The notes beneath the pieces were generated by a model. The model did no database searches. It worked only from the letters and a program-made list of their open reading frames with translations, and had not been told where the DNA came from. The translations under genes were made by a program, and so were the position numbers. Shown here piece after piece: positions 24,334-33,540 of a stretch of DNA of 64,000 nt. The stretch comes from Kluyvera intermedia. Its GTDB lineage: Bacteria; Pseudomonadota; Gammaproteobacteria; Enterobacterales; Enterobacteriaceae. How positions within the stretch are numbered: position 1 is the stretch's first letter; each line of letters begins with the position of its first letter. Location of the stretch: NCBI RefSeq assembly GCF_034424175.1, contig NZ_CP139986.1, forward strand, positions 3,472,001-3,536,000. Reading direction: 5' to 3'.

Positions 24334-26835
24334 ATGTCTCATACCATCGATCTGGCACTGGACGGTCTGTCCTGCGGCCATTGCGTAAAACGCGTAAAAG
24401 AAAGTCTGGAGCAACGCCCTGACGTCGAACAGGCGGACGTAACCATTGAAGCGGCGCACGTCACCGGCAGTGCCAGCGCCGAGTCACTTATCGACACCAT
24501 TAAACAAGCCGGTTACGGTGCGGAGCTAAGCCACCCAAAGGCTAAACCGCTGGCAGAGTCATCACTCCCGTCGGAAGCACTGACAGCGGCCACCCCTGAG
24601 CTTCCGGCAGCACAGGAAATCGATGACAGCCAACAGTTGCTGTTAAGCGGTATGAGCTGCGCCAGCTGCGTTTCCCGGGTACAAAAGGCGCTGCAAGCCG
24701 TACCGGGCGTCGTACAGGTACGGGTTAACCTGGCGGAGCGCACGGCCCTCGTGATGGGCAATGTCTCCGCCAGCGATTTAGTGCAGGCCGTCGAGAAAGC
24801 GGGCTACGGCGCGGAAGCGATTGAAGACGACCTTGAACGCCGCGAACGCCAGCAGGAAACTGCGCTGGCGACCATGAAGCGTTTTCGCTGGCAGGCAATT
24901 GTCGCCCTGCTGGTCGGTATTCCGGTGATGGTCTGGGGGATGATCGGTGACAACATGATGGTCACCGACGATAACCGTTCCCTGTGGCTGGTTATCGGCC
25001 TTGCCACCCTCGCGGTGATGGTCTTTGCAGGCGGTCACTTTTATCGCAGCGCCTATACAAGCCTGAAAAATCGCACCGCCACCATGGATACGCTGGTCGC
25101 ACTCGGCACAGGCGTGGCGTGGCTGTACTCAATGAGCGTCAACCTGTGGCCACAGTGGTTCCCAATGGAAGCTCGCCACCTCTATTACGAAGCCAGCGCC
25201 ATGATTATCGGCCTGATTAACCTCGGGCATATGCTGGAAGCGCGGGCGCGTCAGCGTTCGTCTCGGGCGCTGGAAAAATTGCTCGACCTTACTCCACCCA
25301 CCGCGCGCGTGGTGACCGACGAGGGTGAAAAAACCGTGCCACTGGCGGAGGTACAGCCGGGCATGATCCTACGTCTGGCGACCGGTGACCGCGTCCCGGT
25401 TGATGGTGAAATTAGCCAGGGCGAAGCCTGGTTTGATGAAGCAATGCTCACCGGCGAACCGATTCCACAGCAAAAAAGCGATGGAGACAGCATTCATGCC
25501 GGTACCGTCGTGCAGGACGGTTCGGTGCTGTTCCGCGCTAGCGCAGTCGGTAGCCACACCACGTTATCGCGCATTATTAAAATGGTGCGTCAGGCGCAGA
25601 GCAGTAAGCCTGAAATTGGTCAGCTCGCCGATAAAATCTCGGCGGTATTTGTCCCAGTCGTCGTCGGTATCGCCATTTTTAGCGCCGCTATCTGGTATTT
25701 CTTCGGCCCTGCGCCGCAGATTGTCTATACCCTGGTGATTGCCACCACGGTACTGATTATCGCCTGTCCTTGCGCATTAGGGCTGGCAACGCCGATGTCG
25801 ATTATCTCCGGCGTCGGTCGCGCCGCGGAATACGGTGTACTGGTACGAGATGCCGATGCGTTACAGCGTGCCAGTGAGCTGACGACTCTTGTGTTTGATA
25901 AAACCGGTACCCTGACCGAAGGCAAACCGCAGGTGGTGGCGGTGAAAACGCTCGGCACCATCAGCCAAGCCACCGCTCTGCGTCTGGCTGCCGCGCTGGA
26001 ACAAGGTTCAAATCATCCGCTGGCACGTGCCATTATGGAAAAGGCTGCCGAGACATCATTGCCGCAGGTCAGTGCTTTTCGCACCCTACGTGGATTGGGC
26101 GTCAGCGGCGAGGCTGACGGGCATCGGCTGCTGTTGGGCAACCAGGCGTTAATGCACGAGCAGCAGATCGTGACCCACGAGTTAGACGAAGAATTGGCAC
26201 AACAGGCAGCGCTTGGAGCGACGCCGGTACTGTTAGCCATTGATGGTCAAGCCGCCGCGCTGTTCGCCATTCGCGACCCGCTGCGCAGCGACAGCGTCGC
26301 GGCCCTGCAACGTCTGCATCGCGAAGGTTATCGTCTGGTGATGCTCACCGGTGATAATCCCGTCACTGCGAACGCAATCGCTAAAGAGGCCGGCATTGAT
26401 GAAGTGATTGCGGGCGTGCTACCGGACGGTAAAGCGCAAGCCATTATCAATTTGCAGGCCCAGGGTCAGAAAGTCGCGATGATCGGCGACGGTATTAATG
26501 ACGCCCCTGCGCTGGCGCAAGCGGATGTGGGCATCGCTATGGGCGGCGGCAGCGATGTGGCGATTGAAACGGCGGCTATCACACTGATGCGCCACAGTCT
26601 GGTTGGCGTGGCGGATGCGCTGGCTATCTCCCGAGCCACGCTGCGCAATATGAAGCAGAACCTGCTGGGGGCATTTATCTATAACTCACTGGGGATTCCA
26701 ATTGCTGCAGGGATCTTGTGGCCGCTGACCGGCACGCTGCTAAACCCGGTAGTCGCGGGTGCGGCAATGGCGCTGTCCTCTATTACTGTGGTGAGTAACG
26801 CTAACCGCCTGCTGCGGTTTAAACCGAAACAGTAA
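24334..26835 (+). CDS. copA: Cu(I)-exporting P-type ATPase
   Basis: An 833-residue P1B-type ATPase in the inner membrane exporting cytosolic Cu(I). Two N-terminal metal-binding domains carry CGHC (about 14-17) and CASC (about 110-113). Eight helices follow. The transport motif CPC is in IACPCALGLATP (about 479), phosphorylation DKTGT about 523, and TGDN plus GDGINDAPAL mark the ATP site. In E. coli copA, ribosomal frameshifting after the first domain can yield a small CopZ-like form; I did not establish that here. The ribosome site is GAGGAAAG. Confidence 0.97.
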   Translation: MSHTIDLALDGLSCGHCVKRVKESLEQRPDVEQADVTIEAAHVTGSASAESLIDTIKQAGYGAELSHPKAKPLAESSLPSEALTAATPELPAAQEIDDSQQLLLSGMSCASCVSRVQKALQAVPGVVQVRVNLAERTALVMGNVSASDLVQAVEKAGYGAEAIEDDLERRERQQETALATMKRFRWQAIVALLVGIPVMVWGMIGDNMMVTDDNRSLWLVIGLATLAVMVFAGGHFYRSAYTSLKNRTATMDTLVALGTGVAWLYSMSVNLWPQWFPMEARHLYYEASAMIIGLINLGHMLEARARQRSSRALEKLLDLTPPTARVVTDEGEKTVPLAEVQPGMILRLATGDRVPVDGEISQGEAWFDEAMLTGEPIPQQKSDGDSIHAGTVVQDGSVLFRASAVGSHTTLSRIIKMVRQAQSSKPEIGQLADKISAVFVPVVVGIAIFSAAIWYFFGPAPQIVYTLVIATTVLIIACPCALGLATPMSIISGVGRAAEYGVLVRDADALQRASELTTLVFDKTGTLTEGKPQVVAVKTLGTISQATALRLAAALEQGSNHPLARAIMEKAAETSLPQVSAFRTLRGLGVSGEADGHRLLLGNQALMHEQQIVTHELDEELAQQAALGATPVLLAIDGQAAALFAIRDPLRSDSVAALQRLHREGYRLVMLTGDNPVTANAIAKEAGIDEVIAGVLPDGKAQAIINLQAQGQKVAMIGDGINDAPALAQADVGIAMGGGSDVAIETAAITLMRHSLVGVADALAISRATLRNMKQNLLGAFIYNSLGIPIAAGILWPLTGTLLNPVVAGAAMALSSITVVSNANRLLRFKPKQ

Positions 26836-26924
26836 TCTTCCCGTCCCTCCTGCTCTTGGGGGGGACGCATTTGCACCTTTTCGTCCATCGCGCTAGCATG
26901 AGATTTTGTTTTCAGGGAGCGCGA

Positions 26925-27719
26925 ATGAGTCTGGTAATTCATCTACAACGCCTTTGGCGCGCCCTGCGTGGTTCGCCCTACAGCTGGCCTGCGATTGATA
27001 TTTCACTGCCCGGTGGACGCCACTTACATCTGGTTGGCAGTATTCATATGGGGACTCGTGACATGGCCCCTCTTCCCGCCAAATTAATTAAGAAGCTTCG
27101 CCAGGCCGATGCGCTGATTGTCGAAGCCGATGTCTCGGGTAATGAAACTCCCTTCAACAATCTGCCGGTCTGCCCGCCTCTGGACGAAAGACTGAGCGAG
27201 ATACAGCGCAATACTCTGGAGAAACTGGCCGAGGAGCAAGGGCTTTCCCTGTCTCGTTTTGACAGCCAGCCACTTTGGCAAATTGCAATGATACTTCAGG
27301 CAACGCAAGCGCAGCGGCTGGGACTACGGCCCGATTACGGCATTGACTACCAACTGCTGGCTGCCGCGCGTGAGGCTGCGCTGCCGGTTCAGGAGCTCGA
27401 AGGAGCAGACAGCCAGATTGACCTGCTGTGCCAACTGCCTGATGGTGGCATGGCGCTGCTCGATGATACGCTAACCCACTGGCACACCAACGCACGGTTG
27501 TTACAGGTGATGATTGGCTGGTGGCTCCAGCAGCCGCCGTCAAATGGCAGCGCTTCGTTACCCAATACGTTCAGTCAGTCGCTTTACGATGTGTTGATGG
27601 TCAAGCGCAATGAAGCCTGGCGCGACACGCTGCTGACGCTGCCACCAGGACGCTACGTGGTTGCCGTAGGGGCGTTGCATCTGTATGGGGAAGGCAACCT
27701 GCCGGAGATGTTGAAATAA
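26925..27719 (+). CDS. ybaP: TraB/GumN-family protein YbaP
   Basis: A 264-residue protein of the TraB/GumN (YbaP) family, related to Tiki-type metal-dependent proteases. Family motifs GSIHMGTRDM (about 35-44), VEADVS, YGIDYQLL and the C-terminal VAVGALHLYGEGNL are present. The role in the cell is not known. I used the ATG after CAGGGAGCGCGA, matching the E. coli start. Its stop codon overlaps the 3' end of the opposite-strand ChiX RNA gene. Confidence 0.92.
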   Translation: MSLVIHLQRLWRALRGSPYSWPAIDISLPGGRHLHLVGSIHMGTRDMAPLPAKLIKKLRQADALIVEADVSGNETPFNNLPVCPPLDERLSEIQRNTLEKLAEEQGLSLSRFDSQPLWQIAMILQATQAQRLGLRPDYGIDYQLLAAAREAALPVQELEGADSQIDLLCQLPDGGMALLDDTLTHWHTNARLLQVMIGWWLQQPPSNGSASLPNTFSQSLYDVLMVKRNEAWRDTLLTLPPGRYVVAVGALHLYGEGNLPEMLK

Positions 27720-27799
27720 AAAAATGGCCAATATTTCTATTGGCCCGTCAAAGAGGAATTTCATCATTATTATTATCCCGGCGTTTTCACTCCGGATCC
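27718..27799 (-). ncRNA. chiX: Small regulatory RNA ChiX (MicM, SroB)
   Basis: An Hfq-dependent sRNA that silences chitoporin (chiP) and related mRNAs. On the minus strand the segment AAATTCCTCTTTGACGGGCC (27755-27736) equals the E. coli pairing region, followed by the terminator hairpin GGCCAATA-GAA-TATTGGCC and seven T, which equals ChiX apart from the loop. It also shares its location between ybaP and ybaK. The 5' stem differs (CCGG-loop-CCGG) yet keeps the position. The 82-nt size assumes the same 5' end as E. coli. Confidence 0.93.
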
Positions 27800-27803
27800 T
27801 TCG

Positions 27804-27833
27804 ATTGTCGCTCAAAGTTACCGCAACTGCCAA
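27804..27833 (-). promoter_or_regulatory. chiX promoter
   Basis: On the minus strand TTGGCA (27833-27828) and GACAAT (27809-27804) are 18 bp apart, placing the start near 27799. This agrees with the expected ChiX 5' end. Confidence 0.65.
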
Positions 27834-27920
27834 CACCTATTGCGCAAGATTATACTATTTTTTAGTCCGCTTCCGGGCGTATGCTGAGGGCATATCACGT
27901 CTGTAGTCGGAAGGAACGTT

Positions 27921-28400
27921 ATGACACCCGCCGTTAAGTTACTCGAAAAGAACAAAATCCCGTTTAGTATTCATACCTACGATCACGATCCGAATGAGAC
28001 CAATTTCGGCGACGAAGTCGTGCGCAAATTAGGGCTTAATGCCGACCAGGTCTACAAAACGCTGCTGGTGGCGATGAATGGCGACATGAAGCAGCTTGCC
28101 GTGGCGGTAACGCCGGTTGCCGGGCAGTTGGATCTCAAGAAGGTCGCCAAAGCGCTGGGGGCGAAGAAGGTGGATATGGCGGATCCGATGGTGGCTCAGC
28201 GCGTCACCGGCTATCTGGTGGGCGGTATTAGTCCGCTGGGGCAGAAAAAACGGCTACCGACGGTCATTGATGCGCCGTCGCAGGAATTTAGTTCTATCTT
28301 TGTCTCCGGCGGTAAACGTGGGCTGGATATTGAACTGGCCGCGGGAGATTTAGCGAAAATCCTTAGCGCAACTTTTGCGGATATTGCTCGTCGGGATTAA
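27921..28400 (+). CDS. ybaK: Cys-tRNA(Pro)/Cys-tRNA(Cys) deacylase
   Basis: YbaK frees tRNA-Pro that was misacylated with Cys, in trans with prolyl-tRNA synthetase. The 159 residues equal E. coli YbaK in length. The essential Lys is in DQVYKTLLV (about 46), and the substrate pocket is formed by VGGISPLGQKK (about 98-108) and the SGGKRGLDIEL loop. A GGAACG ribosome site precedes the ATG. Confidence 0.96.
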   Translation: MTPAVKLLEKNKIPFSIHTYDHDPNETNFGDEVVRKLGLNADQVYKTLLVAMNGDMKQLAVAVTPVAGQLDLKKVAKALGAKKVDMADPMVAQRVTGYLVGGISPLGQKKRLPTVIDAPSQEFSSIFVSGGKRGLDIELAAGDLAKILSATFADIARRD

Positions 28401-28438
28401 AGGTTAACCCCAGGGTCGCATGCGCTCGCCTGGGTAAA

Positions 28439-28461
28439 CCCGGCGGCGCTGCGCCGCCGGG
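28439..28461. repeat. REP-core palindrome
   Basis: CCCGGCGGCGC and its partner GCGCCGCCGGG form a nearly continuous palindrome between the convergent ends of ybaK and ushA. Confidence 0.8.
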
Positions 28462-28475
28462 AACGGCTCAAAACC

Positions 28476-30128
28476 TTACTGCCAGCTCACTTCCCCTTTC
28501 GGTTCGTAAGCCTTCACATCCAGCGGTGAATTTTGCTCAATATACTGTTTGAGCACCTCTGCATCGATAAAACCGGTATTCACATAGCCAGGCTTAGTAT
28601 CAATTTTTGGATAACCATCGCCACCGGTGGCGTTGAAGCTCAGCGTCGCCATGCGATAAGTTTTCGCCGGATCGACCGGTTCACCTTTGATTTTAAGATC
28701 CTGAAGCTGTCCGCCCTTTGCCACAAAGCTAACGTTAGCAAACTGCGGGTAAGCGCCTGAGTCCGGCTTCATTTTCGCCACAGCGGTCAGGTACTCAATC
28801 ACCTCTTTCCCGCTCATGTCGGCATACACCACCACATTGCCAAACGGCTGTACTTTCAGCACGCTTTTGTAGGTGATATTGCCAGACTCAATAGAATCAC
28901 GAATGCCACCACCGCTCATCACGCCAAAATCAGCGCTGGTACGTGCCATTTGTGCCGCCAGAATCAGATGCCCCATATTCGTCTGCACAAAACGGACTTT
29001 GCTGCGGTCGCCTTCAAGTTGCCCGTTCACGCTGCCCACTTTGACGTCCAGCTGTGCTTTACCTTTGCTCTGGAACGGCGTTAGCAGGGAGAGCATCTGC
29101 GGGCTTTCAGGGATTTGCGGCGTGTAGAGTACGCGCTCACTCTGCCCGTTATCGTAGGTGACCTTCTTCTTCAAGTTGACCGGAATCAGCTGATAATGCA
29201 TAAGTTTCAGTTCGCCGTTGCGGAACTCAAAGTCCGCACGTCCGACATATTTCCCCCACTCATGCGCCTGCACAATCCAGATACCGTTCTGTTTATCCGG
29301 CGCGCACGGGGTGCCTGGAACATAATCCACCTGCTTTTTATTCTCTGATGCCATACACACTGGATCTTGTGAGTGACCACCCACAATCATCGCCAATGAG
29401 CCTGCTGGCAGGCTGCGCGCCATCTCCACGTCACCCGGCGCGTTGGAACCGTGTTCACCGTTATCGTAATGGCCCATGTGGGTAGTTGCCAGAATCAGAT
29501 CAGGCTTCTCGTTTTGCTGTAGCTCCTGAATCACCAGTTTGGCTTCATCCGCCGGTTTGCGGAATTCAATATCGGTGAAATATTCCGGGTTGCCAATTTT
29601 TGCCGTGTCGTCGGTTGTTAATCCAATCACGGCAATTTTTAGATCCTGGCGTTTAAACAGCGCCCAGGGTTTAAACAGGCGTTCACCGGTACTTTTCTGG
29701 TAGATATTGGCCGAGAGGAACGGGAATTTGGCCCATTTTTCCTGCTGACGCAGGACGCTCATTGGGTTATCAAATTCGTGGTTACCGACCGCCATAGCGT
29801 CATAACCCACCAGATTCATGCCACGAAAGTCCGGCTCAGCGTCCTGTAGGTCAGATTCCGGCACGCCAGTGTTGATATCGCCGCCGGAGAGCAGCAATAC
29901 GCTGCCGCCTTCAGCAGCCACCTCTTTACGAATGCCATCCACCAGCGTTTTTTGCGCCGCCAGGCCGTATTCACCATATTCACTGCGCCAGAAATGCCCG
30001 TGATGATCGTTGGTATGCAAAATGGTGATTTTATAAGTTTTATCTTGCTGGTAAGCCTGTGCCGGTAAACTGGCGACAGATAATGCCGCCAGCATCGCCA
30101 ACGCCACGCCCCGTTTGACGAATCGCAT
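28476..30128 (-). CDS. ushA: Periplasmic UDP-sugar hydrolase / 5'-nucleotidase
   Basis: UshA cleaves nucleotides and UDP-sugars in the periplasm so that nucleosides can be taken up. The 550 residues equal E. coli UshA. The signal peptide ends at PAQA. The metal sites are in LHTNDHHGHFW (about 39-49), GGDIN, GNHEFDN (about 116-122), HMGHYDNGEHG and VGGHSQD. The C-terminal substrate-binding domain has FNATGGDGYP. The ATG follows GGGAGAGAATT; the frame is open 30 codons further up. It is divergent from fsr. Confidence 0.96.
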   Translation of the reverse strand: MRFVKRGVALAMLAALSVASLPAQAYQQDKTYKITILHTNDHHGHFWRSEYGEYGLAAQKTLVDGIRKEVAAEGGSVLLLSGGDINTGVPESDLQDAEPDFRGMNLVGYDAMAVGNHEFDNPMSVLRQQEKWAKFPFLSANIYQKSTGERLFKPWALFKRQDLKIAVIGLTTDDTAKIGNPEYFTDIEFRKPADEAKLVIQELQQNEKPDLILATTHMGHYDNGEHGSNAPGDVEMARSLPAGSLAMIVGGHSQDPVCMASENKKQVDYVPGTPCAPDKQNGIWIVQAHEWGKYVGRADFEFRNGELKLMHYQLIPVNLKKKVTYDNGQSERVLYTPQIPESPQMLSLLTPFQSKGKAQLDVKVGSVNGQLEGDRSKVRFVQTNMGHLILAAQMARTSADFGVMSGGGIRDSIESGNITYKSVLKVQPFGNVVVYADMSGKEVIEYLTAVAKMKPDSGAYPQFANVSFVAKGGQLQDLKIKGEPVDPAKTYRMATLSFNATGGDGYPKIDTKPGYVNTGFIDAEVLKQYIEQNSPLDVKAYEPKGEVSWQ

Positions 30129-30302
30129 AATTCTCTCCCTGAGTGAATAACAACCGCAGAAATTACAACGCTCTGAAATATTAGTCCATTTTGTTTTCAG
30201 AAATGAGACTTCCTTCAAACGTCTTAGGCAGGTATCTTAGTCTGATAATTATTATTAAAGCGTATATCCCCAACATCGCTCGATAAAATACAAGTGGAAT
30301 CT

Positions 30303-31523
30303 ATGGCAATCACTGAAACCAGCCCTAACCGGCCTGGCCCTTCTGCGTCCTCGCAACAGGGTCGTACCTCATTTGGTATCCTGGGAGCAATCAGCCTCTC
30401 CCACCTGCTCAACGACATGATCCAGTCGTTGATCCTGGCGATCTATCCGCTGCTGCAATCGGAGTTTTCACTCTCCTTCGTGCAGATAGGCATGATCACC
30501 CTGACCTTCCAGCTCACCTCGTCGCTATTCCAGCCGGTTATCGGCTACATTACCGATAAACGCTCGATGCCGTGGTCGCTACCGGTGGGAATGTGCTTTA
30601 CGTTGAGTGGTCTGGTACTGCTGGCGCTGGCTGGAAGCTTTGGCACTGTATTACTGGCGGCAGCGCTCGTCGGTACCGGTTCCTCGGTTTTCCACCCGGA
30701 ATCATCCCGCGTGGCGCGCATGGCTTCCGGTGGTCGTCACGGTCTGGCACAGTCCATTTTCCAGGTTGGCGGCAATTTCGGCAGCTCGCTGGGGCCATTG
30801 CTTGCAGCGGTGATCATCGCGCCTTACGGTAAAGGTAATGTGGCCTGGTTTGTTCTTGCCGCACTGCTGGCGATTGTGGTACTGGCACAGGTAAGCCGTT
30901 GGTATGCCGCACAGCATCGTATGAATAAAGGCAAACCTAAGGCACCGATTATCAATCCACTGCCAAAAAACAAGGTCATCCTGGCGGTTTCCATCCTGTT
31001 AATGCTGATTTTCTCCAAATACTTCTATATGGCGAGCATTAGCAGCTATTACACCTTTTATCTGATGCAAAAATTCGGATTATCGGTACAAAATGCGCAG
31101 ATTCATTTGTTTGCGTTCCTGTTTGCGGTAGCCGCCGGCACGGTGATTGGTGGCCCTGTTGGCGATAAAATTGGCCGTAAATATGTTATTTGGGGCTCTA
31201 TCCTCGGCGTTGCGCCTTTCACCCTCCTTTTACCCTACGCAACCCTGTGGTGGACCGGTATTTTAACGGTGATCATTGGATTTATCCTCGCTTCAGCATT
31301 TTCTGCCATCCTGGTGTACGCTCAGGAGCTATTACCGGGGCGTATCGGTATGGTTTCCGGACTATTCTTCGGTTTCGCCTTCGGCATGGGAGGCTTAGGT
31401 GCCGCGGTGTTGGGGCTAGTTGCAGACCACACCAGTATCGAATTGGTCTATAAAATATGTGCTTTCCTACCACTTATTGGGATGTTGACCATATTCTTAC
31501 CTGATAACCGGCAAAAACACTAA
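30303..31523 (+). CDS. fsr: Fosmidomycin-resistance MFS efflux protein
   Basis: A 406-residue inner-membrane major facilitator with about twelve helices, the length of E. coli Fsr, which exports fosmidomycin. Conserved parts: ISLSHLLNDMIQSL (about 33-46), FHPESSRVARMASGGRHG (about 122-139), GGPVGDKIGRKYVIWGS and SGLFFGFAFGMGGLGA. I used ATG 30303; a GTG lies three codons earlier. The first 20 residues vary between species. Confidence 0.95.
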   Translation: MAITETSPNRPGPSASSQQGRTSFGILGAISLSHLLNDMIQSLILAIYPLLQSEFSLSFVQIGMITLTFQLTSSLFQPVIGYITDKRSMPWSLPVGMCFTLSGLVLLALAGSFGTVLLAAALVGTGSSVFHPESSRVARMASGGRHGLAQSIFQVGGNFGSSLGPLLAAVIIAPYGKGNVAWFVLAALLAIVVLAQVSRWYAAQHRMNKGKPKAPIINPLPKNKVILAVSILLMLIFSKYFYMASISSYYTFYLMQKFGLSVQNAQIHLFAFLFAVAAGTVIGGPVGDKIGRKYVIWGSILGVAPFTLLLPYATLWWTGILTVIIGFILASAFSAILVYAQELLPGRIGMVSGLFFGFAFGMGGLGAAVLGLVADHTSIELVYKICAFLPLIGMLTIFLPDNRQKH

Positions 31524-31529
31524 GTTACC

Positions 31530-31556
31530 GGCGGCCAAAGTCTCTCTTTGGCTGCC
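31530..31556 (+). terminator. Hairpin after fsr, probable terminator
   Basis: GGCGGCCAAAG (31530-31540) pairs with CTTTGGCTGCC (31546-31556) over 11 bp with one G-U. The T tract is poor. The rest of the gap up to ybaL (31557-31777) is AT-rich and carries TTCACAAACATAATAGTG, a likely promoter area. Confidence 0.5.
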
Positions 31557-31777
31557 TTCATCTCCGCGCAAACTCGCCTCTTACCTGACTTATCCCATTT
31601 AATTTTCACTTTTGTGCCGTTTACTCCGAAAATTCAATTTTTTAGCCAAATTCAACAATTATTCACAAACATAATAGTGAAAATTGTCATAAACTATTAC
31701 CAGGCTTTTTGGTTTTCAGGCTGCTTTGACACTCTGCGCCAAAAATGGAACCACGCATCACGACGAAAGGAGACGGA

Positions 31778-33454
31778 ATGCATCACGCCACACCGCTTAT
31801 TACCACCATTGTTGGTGGCCTTGTGCTCGCTTTTTTCCTTGGCATGATTGCCAATAAGTTAAGAATTTCACCACTGGTGGGTTATTTATTAGCGGGCGTG
31901 CTGGCCGGACCATTTACTCCAGGATTTGTTGCTGACACCAAGCTTGCACCCGAGCTGGCAGAACTGGGCGTTATTTTACTAATGTTTGGCGTGGGTCTCC
32001 ATTTCTCGCTTAAGGATCTGATGGCAGTGAAAGCCATCGCCATCCCCGGAGCCATTGCTCAAATAGCCGTCGCCACATTGTTGGGGATGCTGCTTGCCAC
32101 CTTCTTAGGCTGGTCGATGATGACCGGTATCGTCTTCGGTTTATGTCTTTCGACCGCCAGTACCGTTGTGCTTTTACGCGCCCTGGAAGAAAGGCAACTG
32201 ATTGATAGTCAGCGCGGGCAAATTGCCATCGGCTGGCTGATTGTTGAAGACCTGGTGATGGTACTGACACTGGTTTTACTGCCAGCCGTTGCCGGGATGA
32301 TGGAAAAAGAGAACATCGGCTTCGCCTCACTGGCTATCGATATGGGGATTACTATCGGTAAAGTGGTGGCATTTATTGCCATTATGATGCTGGTTGGCCG
32401 CCGTCTGGTGCCGTGGATCCTCGCTCGCAGCGCCGCCACCGGTTCACGCGAGCTGTTTACGCTGTCAGTGCTGGCGCTGGCACTAGGCATCGCCTTTGGC
32501 GCGGTTGAATTGTTTGACGTCTCCTTCGCGCTGGGTGCCTTCTTCGCCGGTATGGTGCTAAACGAATCCGAGCTTAGCCACCGCGCGGCCCACGATACGC
32601 TGCCGCTGCGCGATGCGTTTGCCGTCCTGTTCTTTGTCTCCGTCGGCATGCTGTTCGACCCGCATATCCTGATTGAGCAGCCGCTGGCCGTTCTGGCGAC
32701 GCTGGCTATCATCATCTTTGGTAAGTCGCTGGCGGCATTCGGTCTGGTACGCCTGTTTGGTCACTCGCAGCGTACTGCATTGACCATCGCCACCAGCCTT
32801 GCGCAGATTGGTGAGTTTGCCTTCATTCTGGCAGGTCTGGGAATGGTGTTGGGTCTGCTACCGCAGGCAGGGCAAAATCTGGTGCTGGCTGGCGCGATTC
32901 TCTCCATTATGCTTAACCCCGTGCTGTTCACGTTGCTTGAGAAATTCCTCGAGAAAACGGAAACGCTTGAGGAGCAAACGCTGGAAGAGGCTCTGGAAGA
33001 CGAGACGCAAATCCCAGTGGATATCTGCAACCATGCGCTATTAGTGGGCTATGGGCGCGTAGGCAGCCTGCTGGGCGAGAAATTGATGGCTCAGGGCATT
33101 CCTCTGGTGGTGATTGAAACGTCACGTACACGGGTTGATGAGCTGCGTGAGCGCGGCATTCGCGCAGTGCTGGGCAATGCGGCCAATGAAGAGATTATGA
33201 ATCTGGCGCACCTGGACTGCGCGCGCTGGCTGCTGCTGACCATTCCAAATGGTTACGAAGCGGGAGAGATCGTCGCGAGCGCCCGTGAGAAGTGCCCACA
33301 CCTCGAGATTATTGCTCGCGCGCATTACGACGATGAAGTGGCTTATATCAGCGAGCGTGGTGCCAATGAAGTGGTCATGGGTGAACGTGAGATTGCTAAA
33401 ACGATGCTTGGGCTGTTGAGCGAACCGCCGTTGAAAGAGGCGGTAAGCGGGTAA
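31778..33454 (+). CDS. ybaL: Kef-type cation/proton antiporter YbaL
   Basis: A 558-residue CPA2-family inner-membrane protein, the size of E. coli YbaL. Twelve or so helices (about 5-385) include GVILLMFGVGLHFS and a glycine-rich SLAQIGEFAFILAGLGM. A cytosolic Rossmann (RCK/TrkA-N) domain starts at about residue 415 with HALLVGYGRVGSLLG. It may exchange K+ for H+ under nucleotide control; its physiological role is little studied. The ATG follows AAAGGAGACGG. Confidence 0.94.
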   Translation: MHHATPLITTIVGGLVLAFFLGMIANKLRISPLVGYLLAGVLAGPFTPGFVADTKLAPELAELGVILLMFGVGLHFSLKDLMAVKAIAIPGAIAQIAVATLLGMLLATFLGWSMMTGIVFGLCLSTASTVVLLRALEERQLIDSQRGQIAIGWLIVEDLVMVLTLVLLPAVAGMMEKENIGFASLAIDMGITIGKVVAFIAIMMLVGRRLVPWILARSAATGSRELFTLSVLALALGIAFGAVELFDVSFALGAFFAGMVLNESELSHRAAHDTLPLRDAFAVLFFVSVGMLFDPHILIEQPLAVLATLAIIIFGKSLAAFGLVRLFGHSQRTALTIATSLAQIGEFAFILAGLGMVLGLLPQAGQNLVLAGAILSIMLNPVLFTLLEKFLEKTETLEEQTLEEALEDETQIPVDICNHALLVGYGRVGSLLGEKLMAQGIPLVVIETSRTRVDELRERGIRAVLGNAANEEIMNLAHLDCARWLLLTIPNGYEAGEIVASAREKCPHLEIIARAHYDDEVAYISERGANEVVMGEREIAKTMLGLLSEPPLKEAVSG

Positions 33455-33465
33455 GATTGTGCGAT

Positions 33466-33530
33466 CCCGGCGGCGCTACGCTTGCCCGGGCTACAAGGAT
33501 GTAGCCCGGGCGAACGAAGTGACCCCGGGA
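33466..33530. repeat. REP/BIME between ybaL and gsk
   Basis: CCCGGCGGCGCTACGC leads into CCCGGGCTAC-AAGGAT-GTAGCCCGGG, a perfect 10-bp hairpin, then a half-copy ACCCCGGGA. It lies between convergent genes. Confidence 0.85.
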
Positions 33531-33540
33531 CTGCTCGGGC

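Noticed and set aside
24334..24640. Copper chaperone produced by frameshift in copA
   Set aside because: Known for E. coli copA, but I could not securely fix a slippery site and hairpin here by eye.
27724..27906. Short plus-strand frame after ybaP
   Set aside because: It is the complement of the ChiX gene and its promoter; no ribosome site.
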